64,000 nt of DNA, from the NCBI GenBank assembly GCA_019634795.1, contig JAHCAR010000009.1:82163-146162 (forward strand). The letters are read 5' to 3'. Origin of the DNA: Dokdonella sp. (lineage in GTDB: Bacteria; Pseudomonadota; Gammaproteobacteria; Xanthomonadales; Rhodanobacteraceae). The translations under genes were made by a program, and so were the position numbers. Positions 9,506 to 16,547 of this stretch are shown piece by piece (positions within the stretch are counted from its first letter, which is position 1; each line of letters opens with the position of its first letter). The notes beneath the pieces were generated by a model. That model did no database searches. It was not told where the DNA came from and saw only the letters and a program-made list of their open reading frames with translations.

Positions 9506-10382
9506 AGAAATTGAACCAGTTGTAGGGATAGGCGCGCACGTAGTGTTCGAGCCGTTGCGCATAGCGTTGCACGAAAGCGCGCAGTTCGGCTTCCCTGCCG
9601 CGCCGCGGCAGGTCGAGCTGTTCAGCCAGCGTCTCGAAAACGAGATCGTAGCTGCGCCCGCCGCGATAGAGGCCGAGGCAGAGCACGACCGGCACCTTGA
9701 GCATGCTCGCGATCAGGAACGGTGCGACCGGAAACTGCGCCGGTGCACCGAGGAAGTCGATCTCGATGGTTGCTTCATTGGGTCGCGCGCGATCGCCGAG
9801 CAGGGTCGCCAGGGCGCCCTCGTTCATCGCGTCGTGCAGGGCGAAAACGACTTCGTGGCCCGGTCGCGAAGCATCAATGACGTTCTTCGCGATCTCCGGA
9901 TTGAGCGCATGCAGCAATTCGGTCATGGCCGGCGTCTGCTGCGTATTGAGGACGACGCGCACCTTGACGTCCGGACGCTGCAGGGAGAGCACGCGCAGGG
10001 CCTCGAAGCTGCCGACGTGCGCGCCGAGCAGGAGCATGCCGCGATCGGGGCGCATCTGCGCATGGAGTTCGTCGAGGCCGAAGGTGCGCACGTCGAACTT
10101 GCGCAGGTTGTCGGTGAGCAGGTAGATGCGGTCGAGGATGGTCGAGGCGAAACAGTGGATGTGCCGGTACACCATGCGCCAGTTGGCCGGCCGCCCGGTG
10201 ATGCGCTGCAGGTAGTCGTAAGAGGCGCGTCGTTCGGCGCCGCGGCGCAGGAAGAAATACAGCGTGATCGGATACAGCAGCAAGCGCGAACAGGGTCGAC
10301 CGAAGCGCAGCCCGAAGGTGCGGATCAGCCACAGCGCGAACCGGCTGCCGCCTTCGCGATGCTCACTCCAGTGCGCACTCAT
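9426..10382 (-). CDS. LpxL/HtrB-like lysophospholipid acyltransferase of the pigment operon
   Basis: A 318-residue membrane-associated acyltransferase. An N-terminal membrane segment (PCSRLLLYPITLYFFLRRGA) precedes the catalytic part. LLLGAHVGSFEALR near residue 120 supplies the H-x-x-x-x-E/D-type motif in the variant HVGSFE, and GDRARPNEATIEIDFLGAPA near residue 205 resembles the second conserved block of this family. In xanthomonadin and aryl polyene loci this enzyme is thought to attach the polyene acyl chain to a glycerophospholipid-type acceptor. Its start overlaps the end of the ApeI-like dehydratase gene by 4 bp. The tail after the YNWFNFYDFW motif is Ala/Glu-rich and overlaps the next gene. 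Confidence 0.8.
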   Translation of the reverse strand: MSAHWSEHREGGSRFALWLIRTFGLRFGRPCSRLLLYPITLYFFLRRGAERRASYDYLQRITGRPANWRMVYRHIHCFASTILDRIYLLTDNLRKFDVRTFGLDELHAQMRPDRGMLLLGAHVGSFEALRVLSLQRPDVKVRVVLNTQQTPAMTELLHALNPEIAKNVIDASRPGHEVVFALHDAMNEGALATLLGDRARPNEATIEIDFLGAPAQFPVAPFLIASMLKVPVVLCLGLYRGGRSYDLVFETLAEQLDLPRRGREAELRAFVQRYAQRLEHYVRAYPYNWFNFYDFWKTDSTGHAQSVEPAAAVSGERG

Positions 10383-10681
10383 GCCAGCTCGCCCTCGCCA
10401 CTCATCAGCAGTTCTTCTCCCCGGGTAGCGCGAAAGCCGACGCGATGGCCGCCGAGTGTGATGTGCAACTCCGCCTGCTCGCCGGGCAACAGCGGTGAAC
10501 GGAACTTGACGCTGGAAATCCGGCCGAGCCGACCGGCCTGCTCGCGCTCGATGCGCGCAGCCACCCGGTCGAGCAGGAGCACGCCAGGCACCACCGGCTG
10601 GCCCGGAAAATGGCCCGGCAGGCAAGGATGCGAGGCCGCCACCGAGAGCGGCTCGATCCACTCGATCGATTCAGCCGGCAT
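10379..10681 (-). CDS. ApeI-like 3-hydroxyacyl-ACP dehydratase (short hotdog protein)
   Basis: A 100-residue hotdog protein with the FabA/FabZ-type signature HPCLPGHFPGQPVVPGVLLL near residues 18-37. The HFPG motif carries the expected active-site His, and the VVPGVLLLD helix start is well preserved. It resembles the ApeI family of aryl polyene clusters. The gene overlaps its upstream neighbour (COG4648 protein) by 11 bp and its downstream neighbour (acyltransferase) by 4 bp, so it belongs to the same transcript. In typical ape clusters an AMP-ligase gene sits between the COG4648 gene and this one; here there is no room for it. Confidence 0.75.
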   Translation of the reverse strand: MPAESIEWIEPLSVAASHPCLPGHFPGQPVVPGVLLLDRVAARIEREQAGRLGRISSVKFRSPLLPGEQAELHITLGGHRVGFRATRGEELLMSGEGELA

Positions 10682-11360
10682 GCCGCGCTCCGCGCCCCGG
10701 GATCGCTTCCCTGTCGTGCAACAGCTGCGGCCAGTTCTGCATGAGCCGCCTGAAGAACTGCTGCGGCGGCATGTGCGGCACATGGCGCAGGTACCAGCGG
10801 CGGAAAGCATACTCGGCGAGCATGAACAGGGCCGGCACCAGCAAACCGCCGACATGCAGGTAGGAGAGTGCCCAGCCGTGCATCGGATCGCTGCCATCGG
10901 TGCCCGGCAGCCAGCCGCCGAGCAGGATTGCGAACAGCAGCGCCTGCACCAGGAACAGCGCGGTCCATGCGGCGGTCAAGGCACGCGCGTAGCCGGCCAC
11001 TTTCGGCAGGGCCAGATGCTCCGCTCCCTCGATGGCGACGATGGCGCGCGCGATCAGCGGCGTATGCGTGCCGAGCAGGGTATGACCGAACAGGGCGGCG
11101 AGGGCCAGGTTGACCGCCAGCGGCACGAGGTCGAGCGAGGTCCGCCCATGTCCGGCCAGAGTCATCGCGACCACGCCGCCGACGAGGGCCAGCCACAGGA
11201 TCCAGGGTCCGCGCGCCTGGCGGCCGAGGCGCGGCGCCAGCACCGCGCTGACCAGCAGCACGACGCAGACTGCCGAAAGCAGGTCATCGCCGGTGATCCA
11301 GGCCGTTGCGACGAGGGCGACATAGCCGAGCGCCAGGGCGACGATGCGCAGCTGCGACAT
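10671..11360 (-). CDS. COG4648-type membrane protein of the aryl polyene cluster (ApeG-like)
   Basis: A 229-residue membrane protein with about six hydrophobic segments spread from residue 5 to 195, ending in a basic cytoplasmic tail (RRWYLRHVPHMPPQQFFRRL). Its closest named relatives are the COG4648 membrane proteins found in aryl polyene and xanthomonadin clusters, where they are conserved but biochemically undefined. It is the first gene of the leftward operon. The 196-bp gap to the divergent phosphopantetheinyl transferase gene should hold both promoters. The start is the ATG at 11360; an upstream ATG would add a Pro/Thr-rich stretch and is less likely. Confidence 0.75.
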   Translation of the reverse strand: MSQLRIVALALGYVALVATAWITGDDLLSAVCVVLLVSAVLAPRLGRQARGPWILWLALVGGVVAMTLAGHGRTSLDLVPLAVNLALAALFGHTLLGTHTPLIARAIVAIEGAEHLALPKVAGYARALTAAWTALFLVQALLFAILLGGWLPGTDGSDPMHGWALSYLHVGGLLVPALFMLAEYAFRRWYLRHVPHMPPQQFFRRLMQNWPQLLHDREAIPGRGARHAG

Positions 11361-11556
11361 GACTGCGCTGGCCGGTCGGGTAGTGGTTGGGATGGGGCGG
11401 TCTGCAGGCACGGAGAGGCTTTCGCCCGGGAAACGGAGCGGAAATGTAACATGGCCGATGCCGCCGACCGATCGGTCGATGCCGGCGCGTCGGAGCCACC
11501 GGAGGGTCGAACGTCAGCATGCCTACACCCGAGCCTGAGTTGGTACGCGGCATCGC

Positions 11557-12324
11557 ATGCGCGACCAAATCGCTGCGCTTCCGCAGTGGCGCCGGATTCG
11601 CGGCAGGCTTCCGGTCGTGAGCGCCGATCGCGGCATCGATTGCCTGCTCGGGGCCGACGAGTTCGCCGACCGCGATCCTCCCGTTGCGCTGGCAGCGGAC
11701 GAATTGCACTTGTGGCTCTGGCATTCGGAGCAGCCATTTCCGCCGCGCCAGGTATCGGCCCTCGCCCGGGATGCCCTCGGTCGGCTCTTGCAGGCGTATG
11801 GCGGCGCCGGAGCCCCGCCTCCGATCCTGCGCGGCGAACACGGCAAGCCGTTCGTGGCCGAGGCAGGCTTCCCGCAATTCAACCTGAGCCATTCAGGATG
11901 TTGCGTCGTTTTCGCCTTCGCCAGGGACCATGAGATCGGCGTCGATGTCGAGATGATCGGCCGGCGCCACTCCAGCCTCGAACTGGCCCGGCGCTTTTAC
12001 GCCGCCGAAGAGGCGGCAGCACTGGGTGCCCTTGCGGAAAGCGAGCGCGAAGCCGCGTTCATGCGCATGTGGACCTGCAAGGAGGCGGTGCTCAAGGCGC
12101 TCGGCCAGGGCCTTTCATTCGGGTTGCATCGGGTCCGTTTCGCCATCGGGCCGGACTCACCCGCAATCGCCCTGCAGGAAATTGCGGCGGAAGCGGGTCG
12201 ACGGGAAGACTGGCAGCTGAAACGGTTCGAGCCTGCCGCTGGCCATGCCGGTGCGCTGGCCTGGCGCGGACCGCCGTTGCATGTCCGCACCTTCCGTTTG
12301 CACCCTGAAGCCGCCGTCGATTGA
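11557..12324 (+). CDS. 4'-Phosphopantetheinyl transferase, Sfp-type
   Basis: A 255-residue enzyme that transfers phosphopantetheine from CoA onto a serine of acyl carrier proteins. The Sfp-family motifs are present: RGEHGKPFV near residue 88, FNLSHSG near 107, IGVDVEMI near 129 (Mg-binding acidic residues) and MWTCKEAVLKALGQGLSFGL near 171. The likely client is the carrier protein encoded tail-to-tail at 12356-12646. It is divergent from the COG4648 gene, so it heads the rightward side of the pigment locus. The first about 60 residues before LHLWLWH are variable, and a later GTG start at 11620 is possible. Confidence 0.88.
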   Translation: MRDQIAALPQWRRIRGRLPVVSADRGIDCLLGADEFADRDPPVALAADELHLWLWHSEQPFPPRQVSALARDALGRLLQAYGGAGAPPPILRGEHGKPFVAEAGFPQFNLSHSGCCVVFAFARDHEIGVDVEMIGRRHSSLELARRFYAAEEAAALGALAESEREAAFMRMWTCKEAVLKALGQGLSFGLHRVRFAIGPDSPAIALQEIAAEAGRREDWQLKRFEPAAGHAGALAWRGPPLHVRTFRLHPEAAVD

Positions 12325-12355
12325 GGCGGCCCTCGAGCAGCGGACGTGTCGTGGA

Positions 12356-12646
12356 CTATTTGGCCCGCTGCTGCTCGATGTGTGCCGACAAGGCCCGCAG
12401 GCTGCTGAAAATCTGCCGGTTGTCGGGATTGTCCGAGCGCAACTGGAAGCCGTAATGCTTGGAGACCGCCAGGGCGAGTTCGAGGGCATCGATCGAGTCG
12501 AGTCCGAGATCGCCTTCGCCGAACAGCGGGGCTTCCGGATCGATGGCATCCGCCTGGACGCCTTCGATATTGAGGCTGCTGACCACGAGTTGGGCGAGCT
12601 CCAGTTCGGCGGGAGATTGTTGGGTGGATGCCGGTACGTCGGTCAC
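12356..12646 (-). CDS. Acyl carrier protein of the aryl polyene pathway
   Basis: A 96-residue carrier protein. The phosphopantetheine attachment serine is in GEGDLGLDSIDALELA (about residues 44-59), the usual DSI/DSL context. A variable Gln-rich N-terminus precedes the four-helix domain. The start appears to be GTG at 12646; no ATG is available before the domain. It converges on the phosphopantetheinyl transferase gene (31 bp apart) and is divergent from the XanB2-like gene. In pigment clusters the ACP carries the 3-hydroxybenzoyl starter and the growing polyene, which fits both neighbours. Confidence 0.88.
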   Translation of the reverse strand: MTDVPASTQQSPAELELAQLVVSSLNIEGVQADAIDPEAPLFGEGDLGLDSIDALELALAVSKHYGFQLRSDNPDNRQIFSSLRALSAHIEQQRAK

Positions 12647-12751
12647 GAAATGGCCTGCCTGTTCAGTTTGTCAATGGATCGGGGCGCCGCAGTGTATCAT
12701 CCGCGACCGCCCACCTTGCGGCGCCTTCCGGAACCGGCGACCCTTCCAATC

Positions 12752-13759
12752 GTGCGACTGATCGAACCGACAACCACGCCGACGACGCGACCGCTGCCGG
12801 CCCTGCGCGCAAGCTACGTCGAAGGGGATGCGCAAAGCCTGCTGGCCGAACCCGATGTGCTGGCCGTGATCGATTTCGGCGTGGCCGGACCGCAATGCAC
12901 GGACCCGCGTTTCCTGCGCATCGGACTCGAACCGCTCGGCAGGCCGCAGCTCGAGGTCTGGCGAGGCCACGGCCCGGTCAGCAGGGGACGTCACGATGCC
13001 CTGGCCTGGAGCGCCGATGGCGACTATCTCTACTTCGCCATCGAAGTCGATGAGGCCGCCCACGGCGGCCTCAATGTGGCGGCCGAACAGGCTTACGCGG
13101 AGATCTGCCGGTTTCTCGCCGACTTTCGCTTCGGCGACGGCTCGGGTGGACACATCCTGCGCCTGTGGAACTACATGGACGCCATTAACCTTGGCGAAGG
13201 CGACGATGAGCGCTATCGGCATTTCTGCTGTGGTCGCGCCCGTGGCATCACGCCTGCGGCGCGTAACGGTTATTCGGCGGCCACGGCGATCGGCCGCCGC
13301 GATGGCGTGCGGGTCCTCCAGGTATATGGCCTGGCCGCCCGCCTGCCCGGCGTCGCCGTCGAAAACCCGCGCCAGGTCAGCGCCTGGGCCTATCCGCGCG
13401 AATACGGCCCGGTCGCACCGACCTTCGCCCGTGCCACGCGTACGCCGGCCGGGCAATTGCTGGTGTCGGGCACGGCCGCCGTGGTCGGGCATCGCTCACA
13501 GCACGTCGGCGACACCCCGGCCCAGCTCGAGGAAACCCTGCTCAACCTCGATGCGCTGCTGGCTGCGGCCGGCCCACAGATTTCGGCGCGCGGTATCGAC
13601 GCGACCCTGCTCAAGATCTATCTGCGCCAGGCAGATGACGCCGCCGCCGTGCTCGCCTGCATCGATCGGCGCCATCCAGATGCGCCCGGTCGCATGGTCC
13701 TGCTCGGTGACATCTGTCGGCACGACCTGAGCATCGAAATCGACGGCATCCAGGTCTGA
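12752..13759 (+). CDS. xanB2: XanB2-like chorismatase (3-/4-hydroxybenzoate synthase), FkbO/Hyg5 family
   Basis: A protein of about 335 residues resembling the chorismatases that hydrolyse chorismate. XanB2 of Xanthomonas makes 3-hydroxybenzoate, the aryl starter of xanthomonadin, and 4-hydroxybenzoate, the ubiquinone precursor. Family-like blocks seen here are ARATRTPAGQLLVSGTAAVV near residue 220, VGHRSQHVGDT near 242 (typical of the YjgF-like half) and LLKIYLRQADD near 288. The start is uncertain. GTG 12752 is used because a plausible -10 (TATCAT, 12695-12700) lies before it, whereas ATGs at 12674 and 12650 lie upstream of that. It may also feed the ubiA product encoded at 45667-47334. Confidence 0.8.
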   Translation: MRLIEPTTTPTTRPLPALRASYVEGDAQSLLAEPDVLAVIDFGVAGPQCTDPRFLRIGLEPLGRPQLEVWRGHGPVSRGRHDALAWSADGDYLYFAIEVDEAAHGGLNVAAEQAYAEICRFLADFRFGDGSGGHILRLWNYMDAINLGEGDDERYRHFCCGRARGITPAARNGYSAATAIGRRDGVRVLQVYGLAARLPGVAVENPRQVSAWAYPREYGPVAPTFARATRTPAGQLLVSGTAAVVGHRSQHVGDTPAQLEETLLNLDALLAAAGPQISARGIDATLLKIYLRQADDAAAVLACIDRRHPDAPGRMVLLGDICRHDLSIEIDGIQV

Positions 13760-14035
13760 TTCAATCCGACTTGGATCAAACGCTGCCCGCCGCGCCCGCA
13801 AGCAGCGGGCCGCCGGCGGATTGTGCGGCGCAGCAGCAGCACCCTGCGCCCAGACCCGGGCGCGAGAAACCCCGCGCAATGTGCTAATTTCGGCCAAACT
13901 GTGACCGGGTTCACACTCCCTGCGTGTTCGAAACCCGGTTTTCGTTGCGATGCGTTGTACGAATATGTGCGGGAACCCGGTGCTAGCATTTGATTCCGCA
14001 GCATCACTACCGGCGCCTGGCGCCACGGAGACACC
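13760..14035 (+). promoter_or_regulatory. Upstream region of the Ser/Thr kinase gene with a perfect CRP/Clp-type box (13900-13915)
   Basis: The 276-bp gap holds TGTGA-CCGGGT-TCACA at 13900-13915, an exact match to the CRP consensus TGTGA-N6-TCACA. The kinase ATG is 120 bp further on. Xanthomonads have the CRP-family regulator Clp with this specificity. A possible -10, GAATAT (13961-13966), would place the box centre about 65 bp before the start of transcription, close to class I activator spacing; the -10 is weak evidence. GGAGA sits before the ATG as ribosome site. Confidence 0.65.
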
Positions 14036-15949
14036 ATGAAAACGCGATTGGGACACTACGACATCGTTGCCGAGCTGGGTCGAGGAGGCATGGGCGTGGT
14101 CTACAAGGGCCACGAGTCCTCACTCAACCGCTATGTCGCCATCAAGGTACTGGCTGATTCGCTCGCCCATGACGAAGGCGTCAAGGAACGCTTCCTGCGC
14201 GAGGCGCGCAGCATGGCCGCGCTCAACGACCCGCACATCATCCAGATCTACTACATCGGAGACGACGAAGGCCAGACCTACTTCGTCATGGAGTTCGTCG
14301 AGGGCGAGTCGCTCGGCACCCTGCTCAAGCGCGAGCACAAGGTAGCGGTCGGTCCGGCCGCGAAGATCATCTACCAGACCGCGATGGGCCTGGCCACGGC
14401 GCACGACAAGGGCGTGATCCATCGCGACATCAAGCCCGGCAACCTGATGGTGTCGAGCCGCGGCTCGATCAAGATCGCCGACTTCGGCATCGCCCTGTCG
14501 AACCAGGACATCTCGAAGAAGCTGACTTCGACCGGCGAATTCGTCGGCACCCCGGGCTATCTGTCGCCCGAGGTCTGCCTCGGCAAGCAGGTCGACCGCC
14601 GCTCCGACATCTTCTCGCTCGGCATCGTGCTGTTCGAGATGCTGGCCGGACGCATGCCGTTCACCGATGAATCGCCACTCGGCCTGATGCTCGAAGTCGT
14701 GCGCGCCGAGATTCCCGACGTGCGTCAGCTCAACGGCGAAGTCGACGAGCAGATCGCCTGGATCCTGTCGAAGATGATCGCCAAGGAGCCGGACGACCGC
14801 TACCAGAGCTGCCACGAACTGGCCGAGGACCTGGCCGCGCATCCGCTGGTCGCCAAGGGTGGCCCGATCACGATCGTGCCGAAGGTTTCTGCCGCCGCAG
14901 CGACCCTGATCGGGCAGAAGACGCCGGTCTCCAATGCCGCCGTCGCGAATACCCGGATCACGCCCTCGGCGCAGCCGATGCCGCCGGCGCATAGCCCCGC
15001 GGCCACGGCTCCGGGCAGCGCGCAGCCAGCCTTCGAGCGCCAGTCCGTGCTCGATCGCCCGACCGATGCCGGCGCCAAGCGCGGCAGTCCGGTGCTGCCG
15101 ATCGCGATCGCCGCGATCCTCGTACTTGGCCTGATCGGCGGCGCCTGGGCTTTCCGCGACAAGATCCCTGGACTCAGCGGTCTTGGCGGCGACAAGGTCG
15201 TGGCCACCGATACGGGCACGACAAAGACCGTCTCGGCGACCGATTCGCCGTCGTCCAATACCCAGAACGTGGCGACCGATCCGGTCGATGCGAGCGCTGC
15301 ATCGAACACCGGCGACAGCACGTCCAGCGGCGATGCACTGGCCGACAACGGTGCCGAGGGCCCGAGTCCGCGTGCCTCGCAGGCCGATGTCGACGCCTTG
15401 CGCGACCTGCCGGCCGCACGCGCCTCGGAAGACGCCCAGGACGGCGTGCCCGTTCCGCGCGCCGACGAGGCGACCGATGTCGCGATGGTGACGCCGAAGA
15501 AGACCGTGACCACGCCGCCGAAACCGCACGTGCCGACCATCGCGGTCGTCGTCGGCGGTGACGACGTGATCACCGAACCGGCCCGTGATGCCATCGTCAG
15601 CCTGCTGCAGCGTCGCGGCTTCCGTGTGATCGAGGCCGGCGAGGCTTCCGGCAGCAAGCCGAACATGGGCTCGCTGCGCGGCCGCGCCGACGCCGTGGTT
15701 TTCGTCCAGGCCAAGCCGGTCGGCTCCCAGCAGCTCAACTACTACGGCCAGAGTTCGACGCTCTACACCGTGCAGATGGGGGTCAAGGCCTATCGCGTTT
15801 CGGACGGCAGCACGCTCTGGAGCAGCGGCATGGAGCAGGTCAACTTCAGCACGCTGAACGCGACCGAGAAGGCCCAGGAAGCAGTCGAACCGCTGCTCGA
15901 TGCGGTCGACAGCAACCTCGACGAGTTCCGTTCGCGCCGCCGCGGTTAG
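14036..15949 (+). CDS. Transmembrane Ser/Thr protein kinase (Hanks type) with periplasmic C-terminal domain
   Basis: A 637-residue eukaryotic-like kinase. Its kinase domain (about 6-275) has the glycine loop LGRGGMGVVYKG, the ATP lysine in YVAIKVLAD, the catalytic loop VIHRDIKPGNL, the DFG motif (IADFGIAL), GTPGYLSPE and RRSDIFSLGIVLFEMLAG, so it should be active. A Pro/Ala-rich linker follows, then one membrane helix (about 353-373, PIAIAAILVLGLIGGAWAF). A Thr/Asp/Ser-rich segment (385-500) and a C-terminal domain (about 510-630) lie outside the membrane. That domain's two-layer pattern (IAVVVGGDD ... FRVIEAGE ... YTVQMGVKAYRVSDG) resembles CsgG/FlgO-like folds. No PASTA repeats are present. 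The gene is single and ends at a strong terminator. Confidence 0.9.
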   Translation: MKTRLGHYDIVAELGRGGMGVVYKGHESSLNRYVAIKVLADSLAHDEGVKERFLREARSMAALNDPHIIQIYYIGDDEGQTYFVMEFVEGESLGTLLKREHKVAVGPAAKIIYQTAMGLATAHDKGVIHRDIKPGNLMVSSRGSIKIADFGIALSNQDISKKLTSTGEFVGTPGYLSPEVCLGKQVDRRSDIFSLGIVLFEMLAGRMPFTDESPLGLMLEVVRAEIPDVRQLNGEVDEQIAWILSKMIAKEPDDRYQSCHELAEDLAAHPLVAKGGPITIVPKVSAAAATLIGQKTPVSNAAVANTRITPSAQPMPPAHSPAATAPGSAQPAFERQSVLDRPTDAGAKRGSPVLPIAIAAILVLGLIGGAWAFRDKIPGLSGLGGDKVVATDTGTTKTVSATDSPSSNTQNVATDPVDASAASNTGDSTSSGDALADNGAEGPSPRASQADVDALRDLPAARASEDAQDGVPVPRADEATDVAMVTPKKTVTTPPKPHVPTIAVVVGGDDVITEPARDAIVSLLQRRGFRVIEAGEASGSKPNMGSLRGRADAVVFVQAKPVGSQQLNYYGQSSTLYTVQMGVKAYRVSDGSTLWSSGMEQVNFSTLNATEKAQEAVEPLLDAVDSNLDEFRSRRRG

Positions 15950-15965
15950 GCGTTTCGCAATCCGA

Positions 15966-15994
15966 AAAAGGGCGGGCCTCGGCCCGCCCTTTTT
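15966..15994 (+). terminator. Rho-independent terminator after the Ser/Thr kinase gene
   Basis: AAAGGGCGGGCC-TC-GGCCCGCCCTTT, a 12-bp perfect stem with a 2-base apex running into TTT, starts about 17 bp after the kinase stop. Both flanks are A- or T-rich, so it could work in either direction. Confidence 0.9.
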
Positions 15995-16082
15995 CATTCG
16001 GCGCGCTTGGGATCTCGCACGTCCCCGCATGTTTGCAGGAAGAGTCTTGAGGCTCGACGCTCTTTGATATCGTGCGGGAAGA

Positions 16083-16492
16083 GCATCGCGGCTGAAGCAA
16101 CAACGAAGCGGAAACGCGTCAAGCGCCATCAAGCCCGCGCCACTCATCCGCGCACCTGTCGCCTTCGCAAGAGCGCGTTCACGCGCGATGCTTTTCGTCA
16201 CGGTGCGCAAAAGGCATCGCGGCTGAAGCCGCTTCCTACAACGAAGCGGCAACGCAGCGACAGCCATCGAAGCCCGCGCCGCAGGTCGCCCGCTCTTCGT
16301 AGGAGCGCGTTCACGCGCGATGCGTTTCGTCACGATGCGCAAGACGCATCGCGGCTGAAGCAACAACGAGGCGGAAACGCGTCAAGCGCCATCAAAGCCC
16401 GCACCACTCATCCGCGCACCTGTCGCCTTCGCAAGAGCGCGTTCACGCGCGATGCGTTTCGTCACGATGCGCAGAAGGCATCGCGGCTGAAG
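16083..16492. repeat. REP-element cluster (GAGCGCGTTCACGCGCGATGC / GCATCGCGGCTGAAG units)
   Basis: The gap between the kinase terminator and uvrD (15995-16547) is filled by REP-like units. GAGCGCG-TTCA-CGCGCGATGC occurs at 16171-16191, 16303-16323 (with a GTAG prefix from 16299) and 16435-16455. Each is followed after 21-23 bp by the opposing unit GCATCGCGGCTGAAG (16213, 16346, 16478), and a fourth lies at 16083. About 108 bp (16083-16191) is repeated almost exactly at 16346-16455. Each unit pair can form a long hairpin. No gene is credible here; apparent reading frames only follow the repeats. Confidence 0.85.
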
Positions 16493-16547
16493 TCGCTACA
16501 ACAAAATTCAGCGAACGAAGCCCAAGCCTCCGGCCGACATTTCTGCT

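Noticed and set aside
9372-11933. 853-residue open frame on the + strand
   Set aside because: It spans four well-supported reverse-strand genes and part of the phosphopantetheinyl transferase gene; composition is typical of a shadow frame.
12245-12751. Upstream extension of the XanB2-like frame to 12245
   Set aside because: It would overlap the acyl carrier protein gene entirely and has no similarity to chorismatases.
14120-16366. 748-residue open frame on the - strand through the Ser/Thr kinase gene and the REP cluster
   Set aside because: The kinase frame has all catalytic motifs; the antisense frame has none and runs into repeats.
16083-16492. Possible CRISPR array
   Set aside because: Repeats are palindromic REP units of unequal spacing with repeated, not unique, spacers, and no cas genes are near.
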